The translations under genes and the position numbers were made by a program. From the NCBI GenBank assembly GCA_037044905.1, contig JBAOKB010000105.1, positions 124,001-188,000 on the forward strand: DNA of 64,000 nt, in the 5' to 3' direction. This document shows positions 21,898 to 33,052 of the stretch, piece after piece. Each line of letters begins with the position of its first letter. Within the stretch, counting starts at the first letter, position 1. Origin of the DNA: Hortaea werneckii (lineage: Eukaryota > Ascomycota > Dothideomycetes > Mycosphaerellales > Teratosphaeriaceae). The notes beneath the pieces are model-generated. The model was not told the DNA's origin and did no database searches. It saw nothing but the letters and a program-made list of their open reading frames with translations.

Positions 21898-24686
21898 TTA
21901 CTCTCTGCTGGAGAGCCTGCTCAATTCGGTAAGCAAGCTCGCAAGGTTCGCAACCAGAGCCGGCAGCCCATGCACACTCTGAGGAAAGTTATTGTGGAGC
22001 AAAGCAGTCGCGATAGACATTATGGCCTTGCAATTCACCAACGGAACGAAGTCGCCGTTTAAGTCATTGATTCCGGGCATGCCTTGACCAAGTAGAGTGA
22101 ATGCTTTCAAGGCCTTCTCATCCGATCCGTCCAGAGCAGTTTGCTGACGAGGAGCGCCACGTGGGCCTCCAGATGGCAGATGTGAATACGTGTTCAGTGA
22201 TGCATCTTCTCCGGTTTGAAGACCGGAGTTCGAAGCAACCATGCCATAGACCCACATCGTAAGTGCAGCATGGTAAACAGCCACGGCGTAGAAGTCGCGA
22301 AGCTTTGTCTTCTCGAATGACCGGGCAATGAGGAAGATCTGACCAGCATGCCTAAGAGCCGTCCTTGCCCCAGCGCTGTCAGTCCACTCGCGAATCCGTG
22401 GAAGGACTTTTCGTGCTTCCTCTTCACCAGACTTGCCTGAAAAGGTCTGCACGTCTTCGAGGTCAACATGCAACGTCATCAGATGTAGCTCGAGAGTGAA
22501 CAAAGCTTCCTGTGAAGATGAGCTTTGTAATTCGCAGTGCGTTTGTAAGGTTGAAAGATCTTCGTTCAGATCTCGCTGCTGTGTTTGGTGTGCCAGCCAG
22601 CGGTCCCTTCGACCTTGGTTCTTCCAATGCACAAGTAGGCGCGCATGTTGACGAAAGTTCCAAACTTCGTGACCGAGTCCGTGGCACGCGGCCAACATGC
22701 AAAGACGGTGATCAACCATGTTGCCGAGTTGCTGTAACACGGCATTATTGCCAAAGAAGTCGAGCATGGTCAGAGATTCTGGATTAGCGTCAGGGAGTCT
22801 GACGCTATAGTAGATGTTGCGCCACGCGTGAGCGTTTGGAGCAAGCCACATATCTCGAGAAGCTGGCAGAGGCATTTGCATTTGTGCCGGTGATATCAAA
22901 GCATTCTTCATGTTGACTATTGCCACTTGGGAGTCAAAGATGAAAAATGCAATGATGAGGCGTTTCAAGCCTTCTTGCTCAGCCCAAGCCCGCCATTTGG
23001 CCTCTAACTCATCATCGGAGTCATTGAGATCAGGCGTAATGATCTTGTATCTTGATCTTTTGAAGGCGTTCGACCATGAAAGCATGGTGATGGGAGATTG
23101 GAGGAAAGACAAGGCTATTTCTGTTTTGCGTCTAAGACCACTGAAAGCTCCAATGTGAAGCCAGAGGTACATAGTTTGTACCGCTTGCAGTTCCCGAGTG
23201 GTGCTGTTGTCGGATTCGAACACGTCGGCTATTGCAAGGCGTACGACCTCTTGGATGACGAGACCCATCTTCCAGACTTGCGGTAGGGCGACAAACCGAG
23301 CTCCCGCTGCAACAGAGGCGAGGAGTAACTCTGTCCTTGCAGATTGAGAGTTGAAAGTGCCTGTGTGGATAAATGAGGTAATCTCATTGCTATCTTGGCT
23401 AATGAAAACATCAATGAGGTCTTCCAATAGCTCCAACGAAGGGAACGAGGGCATGGATAGGTGACGGTGTGCCACTTTCGTGACAACTCGTATCATGCGG
23501 TCGCGTACGGGCAATTCTATGTCGAAATGCATTATACGGATGCTGGTAGGGCTGGTCAACTGGTCTGCAGAATGCACGCGGTTCTCCTGGACGTTGATCT
23601 CATCTTGGCCGGAGAACGCATGTGAGTAACGCTCCGGTATCCAGTGACTCCACGACCATGGAGACTCCTCGAACGCTTTCGTTCGGAGATGAATATCTGA
23701 GTGAGGTGTCTCATCTGCGTCACCTGTGTGGCCTTGCCGATAGCCGTTGGCTGTCGATGGTCTAGTCAAGCCTGTTGAAAGTAAAGAGAAGTCGAAATCA
23801 CAGGAGTCGATAGGCAAATCTTGTGTGAAGTTTGATATATCGAATGGCGCTGCGTATTGATGCCGACTGCCACCTTCCGGCATCATTATCTGCTCGAAGA
23901 AGTCCGGGAAGTTGACGTCGGCATTTGCAAAAGCCGTCGAATGGAAGTCATGATCAAGCGCTGACGAGGGGCCAAAGGAAGGTTCATTAAGGTTACGGGA
24001 GTTCAAACCCAGGAGCAAGTTCGCCTCTTCCATTTGACTTGAGGACGTTGTTGGAAGAGGCTGCTCTGTCGAACCAATTTGACTCGAGTTTCCTGTGGCC
24101 TCAGCTCTCACACCGTCGGTGGCTTCTCTGTAGCCACCAAAGGCCTGGTAGTACGCTTGAGAGCCTCCATTGCCGGTAAATTGCTCAAATCCCCCCTGAG
24201 CAGTACTGTGGGAGTCGTCTGTCAAATCCGGGCTTGTAGCTTGATGTATCGACGACCGCCGCCCTTCGCTCTCCTGGCAGACCTGGTCACGAGATTTGCA
24301 GCGAGCACAGGGTCTCTGCTCTTCGCACTTCGTCTTGGCCTTGATGCATGCCTCGCAAGCGCGTCCCGTGCGCTTTCTAAGGGGCTCGCTGTCTGTCTTC
24401 CAATGTGCAGCACGATGTCTATTGAGAAGATCCCTACAGAGATTCAGCGCGGTACGGAATGCGGGGTGAGAGATGCTTCTTACGCCCTGTTGAAGCCCTT
24501 GCCACAGTCTGGGCAACGGTGAGATCTCTCATTCTCATGGGACTTCAAATGGCGGCTTAGATGGTCCTGGCGTTCGTATGTCCGGCTGCAAAGGAAGCAT
24601 TTATGCCGAGCAGCGACCTCGCTAGGACTCTGGCCAGCTTCTCGAGCTTCCGAAGACTCCAAACGCTCCCCGGCAATCTCAGACAT
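21898..24686 (-). CDS. C2H2 plus Zn2Cys6 fungal transcription factor
   Basis: A 912-residue regulator in two exons (24484-24686, 21898-24433). The N-terminus carries two C2H2 fingers: the first begins CFLCSRTYERQDHLSRH, and the second begins CPDCGKGFNR and is completed across the intron by ADLLNRHRAAH. A Zn2Cys6 cluster follows at about residue 92 (ACEACIKAKTKC, then PCARCKSRDQVC). A disordered Ser/Gln-rich stretch (about 120-300) leads to a fungal-specific transcription-factor domain (about 350-700, including LWLHIGAFSGLRRKTEIAL). This double DNA-binding layout is known in Pezizomycotina regulators. Its position between the monooxygenase/hydrolase pair and the P450 makes it the likely pathway regulator of the surrounding genes. 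Confidence 0.88.
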
Positions 24687-25224
24687 CTTCAGAGCGTATC
24701 AGGTATCGAAGCTGCCACAGCGGGACCACCGGAGCCGAAAGCCCGTAGTTGCATCACTGAGTAGCCGGATCACGTGGACGGCTTTCAGTCCGGTGTCAGG
24801 GAAAGATCCCACGATGTTGAAGCCTGGTCAGTCGCTTCCGTGAGCCGAGTCAGACCAAATCTCTGTCGATGTAGGTTGTCCGGCCACGACAACATCCGCC
24901 GCTGAAGATGATATCCCCACATTCTCCGCATACACCGTGCACTCTGAGTCCCTGACAATCAGCAGAACGGAACTGGGGCTTTGCCTCAATTGCCGAGGTC
25001 ACTCCATCTGCCTGAGGCAATTCAAACGGAAAGATCCATCTTTGCCATCCTACCTAGGTATAATTTCATCTGATCTCATCCCGAAACCCGGCCCTGGCCC
25101 GTGCAAGCTGACTACTGTACACTCATCCGAAGACTTCACACGATCCTACTATGTACTCACCTTTAAGTTGGACCAGCAACGCTACCATGACTGGGACAGT
25201 GAGGCACCCTCTCCGATTGATGGC
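24687..25224. other. Promoter of the transcription factor and 3' flank of the P450
   Basis: A 538 bp interval between two minus-strand genes. It has an E-box CACGTG at 24771-24776, 85 bp upstream of the factor's start codon. Short arms TTGCCTCA and TGAGGCAA face each other in the 24970-25030 stretch. There is no supported gene. Confidence 0.4.
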
Positions 25225-27039
25225 CTATCTACGCTCAATAGTAACCTCAATGCCTGACTGTCTCACAAACCAAGAATTTTGAAGGTCCCATTCCCGCTTC
25301 GAATCCGTCAAGTGAATGTTGTAACGGAGCAGGAGCGTCGCCGTCACCTTATATATCTCAAGCATGCTGACGTGTCGGCCGGCGCAAATACGATTACCAC
25401 CACCGAACGTCAATTCAGCATCCCGCATGCGTTTGCTGCGTGCGGAAAACTCGTCCTCCGTTTCGCCGGCCTCGACGTTGCGTAGCCATCTGGAGGGATT
25501 GAAACTGTCGGCATCCTGACCGTATACGTCCTTATCGCCGTGTACGACCCAAGCATTCATCCCAACAATGGTGCCGGCTGGAATGTAACGGCCGTCTGGG
25601 AGTTCTAACCCCTCAGCTGGGACGATACGCTCCAGCGGCAGACCTACGCCGGGGCACATGCGGCATGCTTCACGAACGACCGCGCTCAAGTACGGCAGCG
25701 GTTGTGCTGCTTTATATGCGACTGGCACGGTCAGTCCTGCCTCTGCAAGCTCATCACGGAGCTTGCGGTAGACTGTCGGATTCTTCATGACGAAGTAAAA
25801 TATAGAGCGGAGAGTCGCAGCAGTCGTATCTGCCCCGGCCATGAGCTATCGCGATGTTAGCCGCTATTCTTCCATGTTGGATCGGAAGTGAGCATCGAAA
25901 CATGTCCGAACATCTCTCCATGGAACATATTACTTACGTTGATCATCAGCCACCCTATTATTTGCTGAACGTCCGTCTGATTCGTGGATGACTTTTCAAT
26001 GGCCGCGTCTTTCTTGTCGATGAAGAAGTCTAGGAAGTCTTTCGGTGCGTCTTCCGGTCTTTTATCCGCCTCTTGAAGACGCTGCATGGTGCGCTCAAAT
26101 GCAATCCTAACCACTGCGCCGTATGATCCTGGGCCAATGGGATGGATAGGATTCTTGTCGAGGAGAAAGTCCAACCACGGCATCTGGCCGACCACAGCAA
26201 AGTAGTCGAGGGAAGACTCGGCGTCCTTGAGAATGTTCTCAATATCTGTACCTTTGTCCAGGAATGAGAGGGGCGCGCCGAATGTCATTTCGCTGATGAC
26301 ATCCCAAGAATCTTAGGACACTGTTAGCACTTTATCGAAGATGAGTGTCGAATGGCCATCCAGGTCACTGCAAAGATACTCACAGTACAACAGGTATTCA
26401 TCGAGGTGAAAAGGTTTTGCGTCGGCTGCGAACCTTTTGTCGAGTGTGTCCAAGAACGACTTGGTAGTTCGATCAACAAGCGGCTCACAGGTCAAAACGT
26501 TTCCAAGCGTATAGTGCCTTTGGATAGGCTTCATCTGAGCCGCATGGTCCGCATTGCTACGCACACCAAAGACCGTCGATACGATCTTGCTGCCGACCTT
26601 TACGTCGTTAACATTGTAGAAGGCGCTCTGGAGAGGACATACGTCAGCGGCTCTCCTTCCAATTTATACTGCAGACAATGTGGTCGGACGGACTTTTTCG
26701 AAGTTTCCCTTCACGTTGTAAATAGTCTTCTTGAGTTCGGGATCGCTTAGAGAGATGAAGTTTGGGCCAAGGCTGGCTTCATTTTCAGCACTCATATCCA
26801 CGGCCACTGAAGCTTACGACTTACCGAACAGCAGAGCCATACTGCTGGTGCAGGGCCTTCTGGGTGATATCCGGCCGTCCGCAAGCGACGTCAATGGCTC
26901 GCCAAAGATTCGTGAATCTGGCAGCAAATGGTCCCGGGAACTGGCTCAATGGAGAACAGAAAAATTGCCAAAGGATATAAGACGCGGCCACAAAGCATGA
27001 ACCGGCCACCAGCGCAAAAAGTAGTGCGCCAATAGTCAT
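25225..27039 (-). CDS. Cytochrome P450 monooxygenase
   Basis: A 510-residue microsomal P450 in five exons (26825-27039, 26694-26772, 26384-26627, 25938-26311, 25225-25845). The N-terminal helix (GALLFALVAGSCFVAASYIL) and hinge FPGPFAA anchor it in the ER. The I-helix motif AGADTTAATLR opens the last exon, followed by the ExxR motif (REACR) and the haem-binding loop FGGGNRICAGRHVS with its Cys ligand. One donor is GTCCGT, weaker than the others, but only that splice keeps the helix-C region NFEK/SAFYNVNDVKVG intact. Overall it resembles pisatin-demethylase-like (CYP57-type) fungal P450s, some of which O-demethylate aromatic compounds. It lies directly upstream of the transcription factor on the same strand and diverges from the rhodopsin-domain gene. 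Confidence 0.85.
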
Positions 27040-27852
27040 TTTGATAACGCTGGCAAGCTTTTGTCTAGAAACGCAGAGACGTTCAATACTGAAAGTGAGC
27101 GGCACAGACTCCTATATGTTTGCAGGAGACCCGACGGTCGCCTTGCTCGGTTGCAGCATTGTGGACCTAACGCGATTTTTCATCTGCCGAATGTCAAGCG
27201 ACAGGCAGATGCATTGCCTTGCAAGCTGCGCCGCCCTAGGCTCTCTACCGAAACTTCGCGCTCATGCACGATACATTGCGGCACAGAAACATACAATGAA
27301 GCTTGCACTAAGTCTACAGACTCGCAATTCCCAGCTGCAATTTACCCTGTTCTACCTCGAGAATTCATAGTGAGGCCACTGCCTATGTCTTATTACAGTA
27401 ACAATGAGTATATGACGGGGCATGTACGCCTATGTCCTTGAAAGGCTTCAAGCCTCACTTTGAATGCCTCGAAGCATGCTATGAACGAAGGGGCCGGTTC
27501 TTACACTAGTGTCACGGGCCTGGCGCTTCGTGAAGATCCTCCGCTTTTACCGCTCGCCACGACCCGCTTGAACATCCTAACCTTTCGTCAACGATCGAAC
27601 CCACAAGGACAAGCATCGGTTCTCGACAGACGCAAGCGACCAGTCACTTTCTAACAAGACCTTGCAACATAATCCTGGGATCGGGCGAGAAATGTCATGT
27701 CATTATCAAAAAGGTGGCACAGCCGAGATGAAGACCACATTGCTGGGACGAGCAAACGAGTTCTTGGTTTTGCCCACACAGTATATGGGTTACCGCTTGC
27801 AGTACTCAATTGACATGTCCAATGTAGCTCGCCCTTTGCAACATTTTAGAGT
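27040..27852. other. Divergent promoter region between P450 and rhodopsin-domain genes
   Basis: An 813 bp interval with no supported gene. The open frames here have no family features. It presumably carries both promoters. Confidence 0.45.
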
Positions 27853-29309
27853 ATGTGGCCTTTAGAAGGTCTAGGAAGTACAGTCGTCGGCGTATGTCTT
27901 CGTCATCAACAAATTGCTGATGAGCCGCTGACTAAACCTCTAGGTGATGTGGGCTGAGACAGTGTTGGGCTTGCTCTTCGTCGGGCTGAGAATCTATTGT
28001 CGATGGCCGTCTAAGGCCGCTCGAGGCTGGGACGATTTCTTAATCACAACTTCTACCGTATGCATATTCCCACTTCCCAGCATCCCGGCCAAGATCACAA
28101 GGCAGGTCAAATGCAGCTTTAGACTTTGCGTTTGCAGACTTGCAGAGTTGAATTGAGAAGAATGACTGATTGTTTGCTTGCTTAGGTCCTCTTGTTTATG
28201 TATACGGTATTCTGCACGGTTGCTGCAGCCTACGGCTTCGGTCAGAGGAGCGCGCATCTAACGCCGCTCAGGATCGTAAAATCCAATCAAATGGAAATCA
28301 TAGGCCAGACCTTTTGTATCATCGGAATTGCGGCTAGCAAAGCAGGCGTTGCAGCCCTTCTGCTCCGTCTCGTGGTGCAACCAATTCAAAGGGTGGCTCT
28401 GATAACGATAACCACTGCGGTCGGGTTACTTTGCGTGGTCACTGCGATTTTTGACTTTGTCAGATGCTCGCCTGTGCAAGCTGTCTGGAATCCTTTCTTG
28501 ACAGATGTCAGCTGTTGGGTTTCTACAAGCAGCTATACCAAGTTGTCGATCGTATTGAGTGGTAAGTGAAAATGAAACATCCCTTCTTTAAGAGAGAGAA
28601 TCTACTGCTTGGCAGCTCTTCCTGACTGGGTGGTTCTCTTGAGCCGCCCGGTTTGGAGGCTCATCATAGCGACCAGCACATGGTGAGATTACCATTAGCT
28701 TCATGTCCATACCTTCTTTGTTTGCTTAGGCTGACCGTGTCAATCAGTCTCTTCCGCCTTTGCAGACTTCTTCTATGCGGTCCTACCGTGGATCGTGGTT
28801 TGGAACTTGAACATGGCAAAAGACTTGCGTCTTCTCACATGTGTCGGAATGAGTTTGGGGATATTGTGAGTAGGGCAATGATTCATGTGTCTGCGCTGTG
28901 CTGACCACTTTCAAGCGCTGGGATCTGTGGTATCTTTCGAGCGATCGCCCTGGAGGGACTAAGTGCAAGAAGCGACTACACGTATGAGACTGTGTCTTTG
29001 ATTCTATGGAGCTCTACGGAGCTAGCCATCACCATAATAACGGCTTGCATTCCCACATATCGCTTTTTATGGACACGCCGCCTTGAATTTTCCAGGCACA
29101 GCAAGGCAGAAGAAAGACCATCACGCCGCACCCACAGTCGCTCAATTGGGAATACAATCAGGTTGAGATCACAACATGTATCGACAAAAGAGTTCAAGGA
29201 TGATGAGAGTGAGCGCCACATACTAGGCACGGATGAGAATCGCAGTAAGGAGGGCATCAAACTCACTAGAGACTTCGAAGTAACAGTGGGAGAGACCACA
29301 GGAAATTAG
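27853..29309 (+). CDS. Rhodopsin-domain integral membrane protein (fungal, Pth11-related type)
   Basis: A 346-residue protein in five exons (27853-27891, 27944-28057, 28186-28561, 28748-28865, 28916-29309). It has about seven hydrophobic helices: ETVLGLLFVGLRIYCRW, VLFMYTVFCTVAAAYG, IIGQTFCIIGIAASKAG, ITITTAVGLLCVVTAIFDF, FADFFYAVLPWIVVWNLNM, LTCVGMSLGIFAGICGIF and LILWSSTELAITIITACI. A charged cytoplasmic tail follows. RIYCRW, the GWDD motif before helix 2 and CWVS fit the fungal rhodopsin-domain family (integral membrane proteins with a GPCR-like layout, ligand usually unknown). The third intron is 186 bp. A possible small extra exon inside it would break the frame, so I left it out. It shares a promoter with the P450. 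Confidence 0.8.
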
Positions 29310-29461
29310 TTCATCTCGAAGACCCAGCAGAATTTACTTGTGGAAGTCGATCGAGACGGCACTCACTGACATATGCCTCAGCAATTTACGGCATCATTGA
29401 TGACGGGCATTGGTTCAAAAGCACCTGCCACTTTCGATATTTTCAAAGCTACTAATTGCTC

Positions 29462-30070
29462 TCACGTGCTGTGTCTCACGCCTTCCATATCTGCCAGATC
29501 TTCGCCGAACGTTTTCCCGGCCACCTGAAGCGGCTGAGATGGCTGCAGGACGTACAGCATCCGGCCCCATTTTTCCGAGCTCATGTTCCTCCATGCGTGA
29601 TTCGTACCTCTTTGGATGGCGATGTCACCTCGCTTCATCGGCCGTGTTTCACCGCTGTCGAGGACGAGTTCGACCTCCCCTTCCAGCACTATACCGTAGT
29701 CTAGGGAAACGGTCCTGTGCATGGGTGAAAGAGCACCAGGTGGCATATCTGAAAGCTTTTCAGCATATCATTCATGTCGAAGATGGGGGTGTAACAGGAA
29801 AAACTCACCAACTGTCCTGAGCACAGTTCCTGAGCTAATCACGAGGCCGGGGGCTTGGTTCATATAGCTTTGGTACGCCTGGATATCCTTGTCCTGATTC
29901 ATCTCGACAGGGAAGTTTTCAGAGCAGTAATGTAGGCCAAAGATCGCACCGCCTCCCACTTCAGTCTGTGGAGTTTCTGAAGCTAACGTGTCGGAAAAGA
30001 TTGCCTCGCCTTTGTCATTGTGCGTCGTGATAAGGCGGTTGATTGTTGGTAGTCCTGTGTTGGGAGCCAT
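29462..30070 (-). CDS. Single-domain cupin protein
   Basis: A 182-residue protein in two exons (29809-30070, 29462-29748). Cupin motif 1 is partly degenerate (PMHRTVSLDYGIVLEGEVEL, one His only). Motif 2 is good: GDIAIQRGTNHAWRN. The N-terminal pattern (GLPTINRLITTHNDKGEAIF) is typical of a fungal small-cupin family often found in metabolic clusters. Metal binding and reaction are uncertain, and it may be an isomerase, dioxygenase-like or non-catalytic protein. It diverges from the fumarylacetoacetase-family gene by 265 bp. Such a cupin/FAH pair resembles ring-cleavage gene pairs, though this cupin is much shorter than gentisate dioxygenases. Confidence 0.8.
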
Positions 30071-30335
30071 GTTGTCAAATATCGTCCTTTGAAACTTGGA
30101 GGGTTGAGTCGAGCACTTCTTGACAGTCCTTTTGCAGTGTGTTGACAGCTATTCATGTGTACATCTCAAAGTGGGTAGTATAGAGGAACCCCTCATCGGA
30201 ATGTCAACCTAGCGGCGTTTTTCGGATGAAGTGGGGTGTGTGGCCATCGACACATTGACCTTGCCGAGACATGAATCTTCTGGCTTCACAGATCAAGAAC
30301 ACGAGAATCAGGAAGACACAGATTGACTTGCAATA

Positions 30336-31559
30336 ATGCCACGCCCTTTGGCAGGTTATGGGTCGCACTTCGGCACCAACAACATTCCTTTCGGCATTGC
30401 TTCTTCAGCAGCCCATCCAAAGCCCGCAGCTGTCACAAGATTTGGAGACAATGTGATATTCTTAAGCAAGCTCAGTCACTTGCTGGACGACATTATAAAA
30501 ACACCTCAGACCCTGGAGCAGTCGTCTTTGAATGCCTTTGCCGCCTTGGGCCCTATAGTGCACACGGCAGTCCGTCAAAAAATCCAAACGCTGATACGCC
30601 ACGATGAGACTCTGGCGAATTTTCCAAAAGCGGCAGTTGAGTCAATTGACCAAGTTTCGATGCATCTGCCTGTGACAATTGGAGACTTTACCGATATGTC
30701 TTGCAGTCACCATCATGTACAGAATGCAGCGGAAGCAATGACAGGCAAGCGCTCAGCACCACCTGCCTTCTTCAACATGCCCATTGGATACGCTGGGAGA
30801 TGCTCCAGCATTGACATCTCTGGCACGCCGGTCGAGCGCCCTCTGGGACAGTACTGGGCAGGCAAACCTGGCGAGAGCGAAGTTGTGTTCGGACCGAGCA
30901 AGAGGATGGATTACGAGCTTGAGCTGGGATGCATAGTGGGCAAGCCAGTCCCTCGGAAGGAACGTATCCTCGCATCCCAAGCAGAAGAGCACATTTTTGG
31001 CTATGTCCTGGTAAACGACTGGAGCGCTCGCGATATACAAGCTCTGGAAATGAATCCGCTGGGCCCACTCAACGGCAAGAATGCGGGAACTACAGTATCA
31101 CCGTGGATCATCACTCCACAGGCGCTTAGCTCTTTCAAGACAGCATCGCCCCCTAGAGAGCACGTCGACGTGCCTTATCTCAGGGATTCAGGCAATGATG
31201 CCCTCGACATCAAATTGCAAGTTCAAGCTCAGTCTCAGGAAAATGGCGAGGCTTCCGTAAAGTCCTACTGCAACAGTAATAGCGCTTGGCTGTACTGGAC
31301 ACTTTCACAATGTCTTGCTCATCAGGCTATTGGAGGTTGCGGCTTACGCACAGGAGATCTGATAGCTACTGGGACAGTCTCCGGGCCAAATGAGACCGAG
31401 CGTGGCTGTCTGATGGAGCACATGCGTCAAGGTGTAAGCCCGCAGAGAGGATACCTCGAAGATGGCGAGACGATAATCCTGTCTGGCTTCTGTGGCGACG
31501 GTGTTGGCTTCGGCGAGTGTGTTGCAACGCTGATGCCAGCAAGAGATCTTACTGATTAG
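30336..31559 (+). CDS. Fumarylacetoacetase-family hydrolase
   Basis: A 407-residue intronless protein matching full-length fumarylacetoacetate hydrolase. The N-terminal SH3-like domain (about 1-110) begins with PFGIASS. Active-site residues of FAH can be placed: DFTDM (Asp120) with His127 seven residues on, metal-binding ELELG (Glu195, Glu197), VNDWSARD (Asp229) and LNGKNAGTT (Lys249). A late TGTVSG segment completes the pocket. The chemistry is hydrolytic C-C cleavage of an acylpyruvate or fumarylacetoacetate-like product of ring opening. The surroundings (extradiol dioxygenase, monooxygenase, P450) and absence of homogentisate dioxygenase suggest a paralogue for another aromatic route rather than the tyrosine-pathway enzyme. 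Confidence 0.9.
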   Translation: MPRPLAGYGSHFGTNNIPFGIASSAAHPKPAAVTRFGDNVIFLSKLSHLLDDIIKTPQTLEQSSLNAFAALGPIVHTAVRQKIQTLIRHDETLANFPKAAVESIDQVSMHLPVTIGDFTDMSCSHHHVQNAAEAMTGKRSAPPAFFNMPIGYAGRCSSIDISGTPVERPLGQYWAGKPGESEVVFGPSKRMDYELELGCIVGKPVPRKERILASQAEEHIFGYVLVNDWSARDIQALEMNPLGPLNGKNAGTTVSPWIITPQALSSFKTASPPREHVDVPYLRDSGNDALDIKLQVQAQSQENGEASVKSYCNSNSAWLYWTLSQCLAHQAIGGCGLRTGDLIATGTVSGPNETERGCLMEHMRQGVSPQRGYLEDGETIILSGFCGDGVGFGECVATLMPARDLTD

Positions 31560-31635
31560 TCTCATACATAGTACGATAAACTTCCGAATCGCTGTTCTCA
31601 CAACCTTGTGCTTTGCTTAGTAATGTTGATGTGTC

Positions 31636-31696
31636 GTGTGTCTTGGACACGGATACAGTGGGAGGGCCCTCCACCGTATCCGTGTCCAAGACACAC
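31636..31696. repeat. 61-bp near-perfect palindrome (hairpin)
   Basis: The arms 31636-31656 and 31676-31696 are perfect 21-bp inverted repeats (left arm starts GTGTGTCTTGGACAC). The 19-bp centre (31657-31675) is itself nearly palindromic around GGGCCC, with one bulge. It lies 77 bp after the FAH-family stop and 176 bp before the dioxygenase start, both on the + strand. It could act as a terminator-like hairpin, a large operator, or be the relic of a fold-back element. Confidence 0.85.
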
Positions 31697-31871
31697 TTCG
31701 GATGCCCACGCCCACATGTCTCCGACGCCGCCTAGGTCTACCTTGTTGCATATCAGTAATAATGACTTCGAAGATAGTTGCTGAATACAAGTGAAGCTTG
31801 GCGAGTATTAGGTGGCTATTTCCAGCTTGACACAGACCGCAGCACATCAGTAGCAGACAAATTGCAGGAAA

Positions 31872-32857
31872 ATGAGTACGTTTGATGAACGGCTATCATC
31901 TCCGCCGCACGCTTGAGCAACTTCACTAACAGTTCCAGCACCAACCCCTGTCTTTTTCTACTCCCACGGCTCAACGATGATGCTGGGGGAGGAGAGTGCG
32001 TCAGCTGATTATTGGAAGAAATGCGGAGACGAGGCGCTCGAACATGGCATCAAAGGCGTCATCATGATGGGAGCGCATTGGGATGCGCGAGGCGAAAACA
32101 ACATCGAGGTGTCCATGAACCCGTCCCCAGGAAAATCCCCAGTCGCTTATGTCCATCCGTCTAAATACGTCGACTACAAGCTCGAGCCTGATCTTCCGAC
32201 GGGAAACCGAGTGATCTCGATGTTGAACGACGCCGGGATCGACACCCGAGCTAATGACAAGTTCGAATGGATCCACGACACTTACCTGATCCTGATTCGA
32301 ATGTTCCCCAACAAATGCCCGCCTACCACCATCATTTCCATGAACACACGCTTCGACCCCCATCTCCACATGAAGGTGGGAACTAAGATCCGGCCCCTGA
32401 GACATGAAGGGTACCTGGTGATTGGCACCGGAGGGGCCGTCCATAACTTGTACCGCAATGTGTGGGCCCCGATGCTCAAATACCGTGATAACTTCGCACA
32501 AGAGACACCGCCAGAAGGATGGGCGCTAGAGTTTAGACAAAGCGTTGAGGATTGCATTACACAGAACCGTGGCCCCGCGCTACGGCGTGCCATAACCCGG
32601 CTGATGAAGCATCCTCAGTATAGAGATGCCCATGCAACTGATGATCACTTCATGGCTGCTTGCTTTGTAGCCGGTGCGGCGGGCGACTGGGAAGACGAGG
32701 AGCAGGAGAAAGGCAAGCTTGGTGCGGAGACATGGGAGCTCACCAACATGGTAAATCTTCTTGCTCGTTTCGCAGTTTTCAGATGCTAACAGTATTGTAG
32801 TGCAACAGTCAATTCATGCTTGGTTCTTGGGGTCGTTCGACCGCCATTGCAGCATAA
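31872..32857 (+). CDS. LigB-type extradiol ring-cleavage dioxygenase (4,5-DOPA dioxygenase-like)
   Basis: A 290-residue protein in three exons (31872-31875, 31939-32750, 32801-32857). Exon 1 is only ATG plus one base. Two in-frame acceptors six bases apart (after 31932 or 31938) are possible and would give MIPAPTP or MTPTP starts. Metal-site motifs of the LigB/DODA family are visible: VFFYSHGS near residue 10, MMGAHWDA near 48, and the later IHDTYLIL and GTGGAVHNLY with further His ligands. The C-terminus ends in QFMLGSWGRSTAIAA. These non-haem iron or zinc-type enzymes open catechol rings (extradiol cleavage). It lies directly downstream of the FAH-family hydrolase, consistent with consecutive steps. 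Confidence 0.87.
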
Positions 32858-33052
32858 CAAACACATGAGTCTTAGCAAGGACCTACCACCAGTTTGCTGT
32901 TCCTGCTTTTCTTTTGTCCGGCATTGTATACAGCCACTAACCCCTTTACAAACAACCAAATCCTATTAATTAGTGTTTCTTCAACAACTTTGTGATCATG
33001 TGCTCTGCCATCATACTTGAACTCAAGGCCTTTCAGACCATCTCGAAGAGCG

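Noticed and set aside
28616..28682. Possible extra exon in the rhodopsin-domain gene
   Set aside because: It has AG and GT borders, but its length breaks the frame of the following helix (SSAFADFF), and the family has no insertion there.
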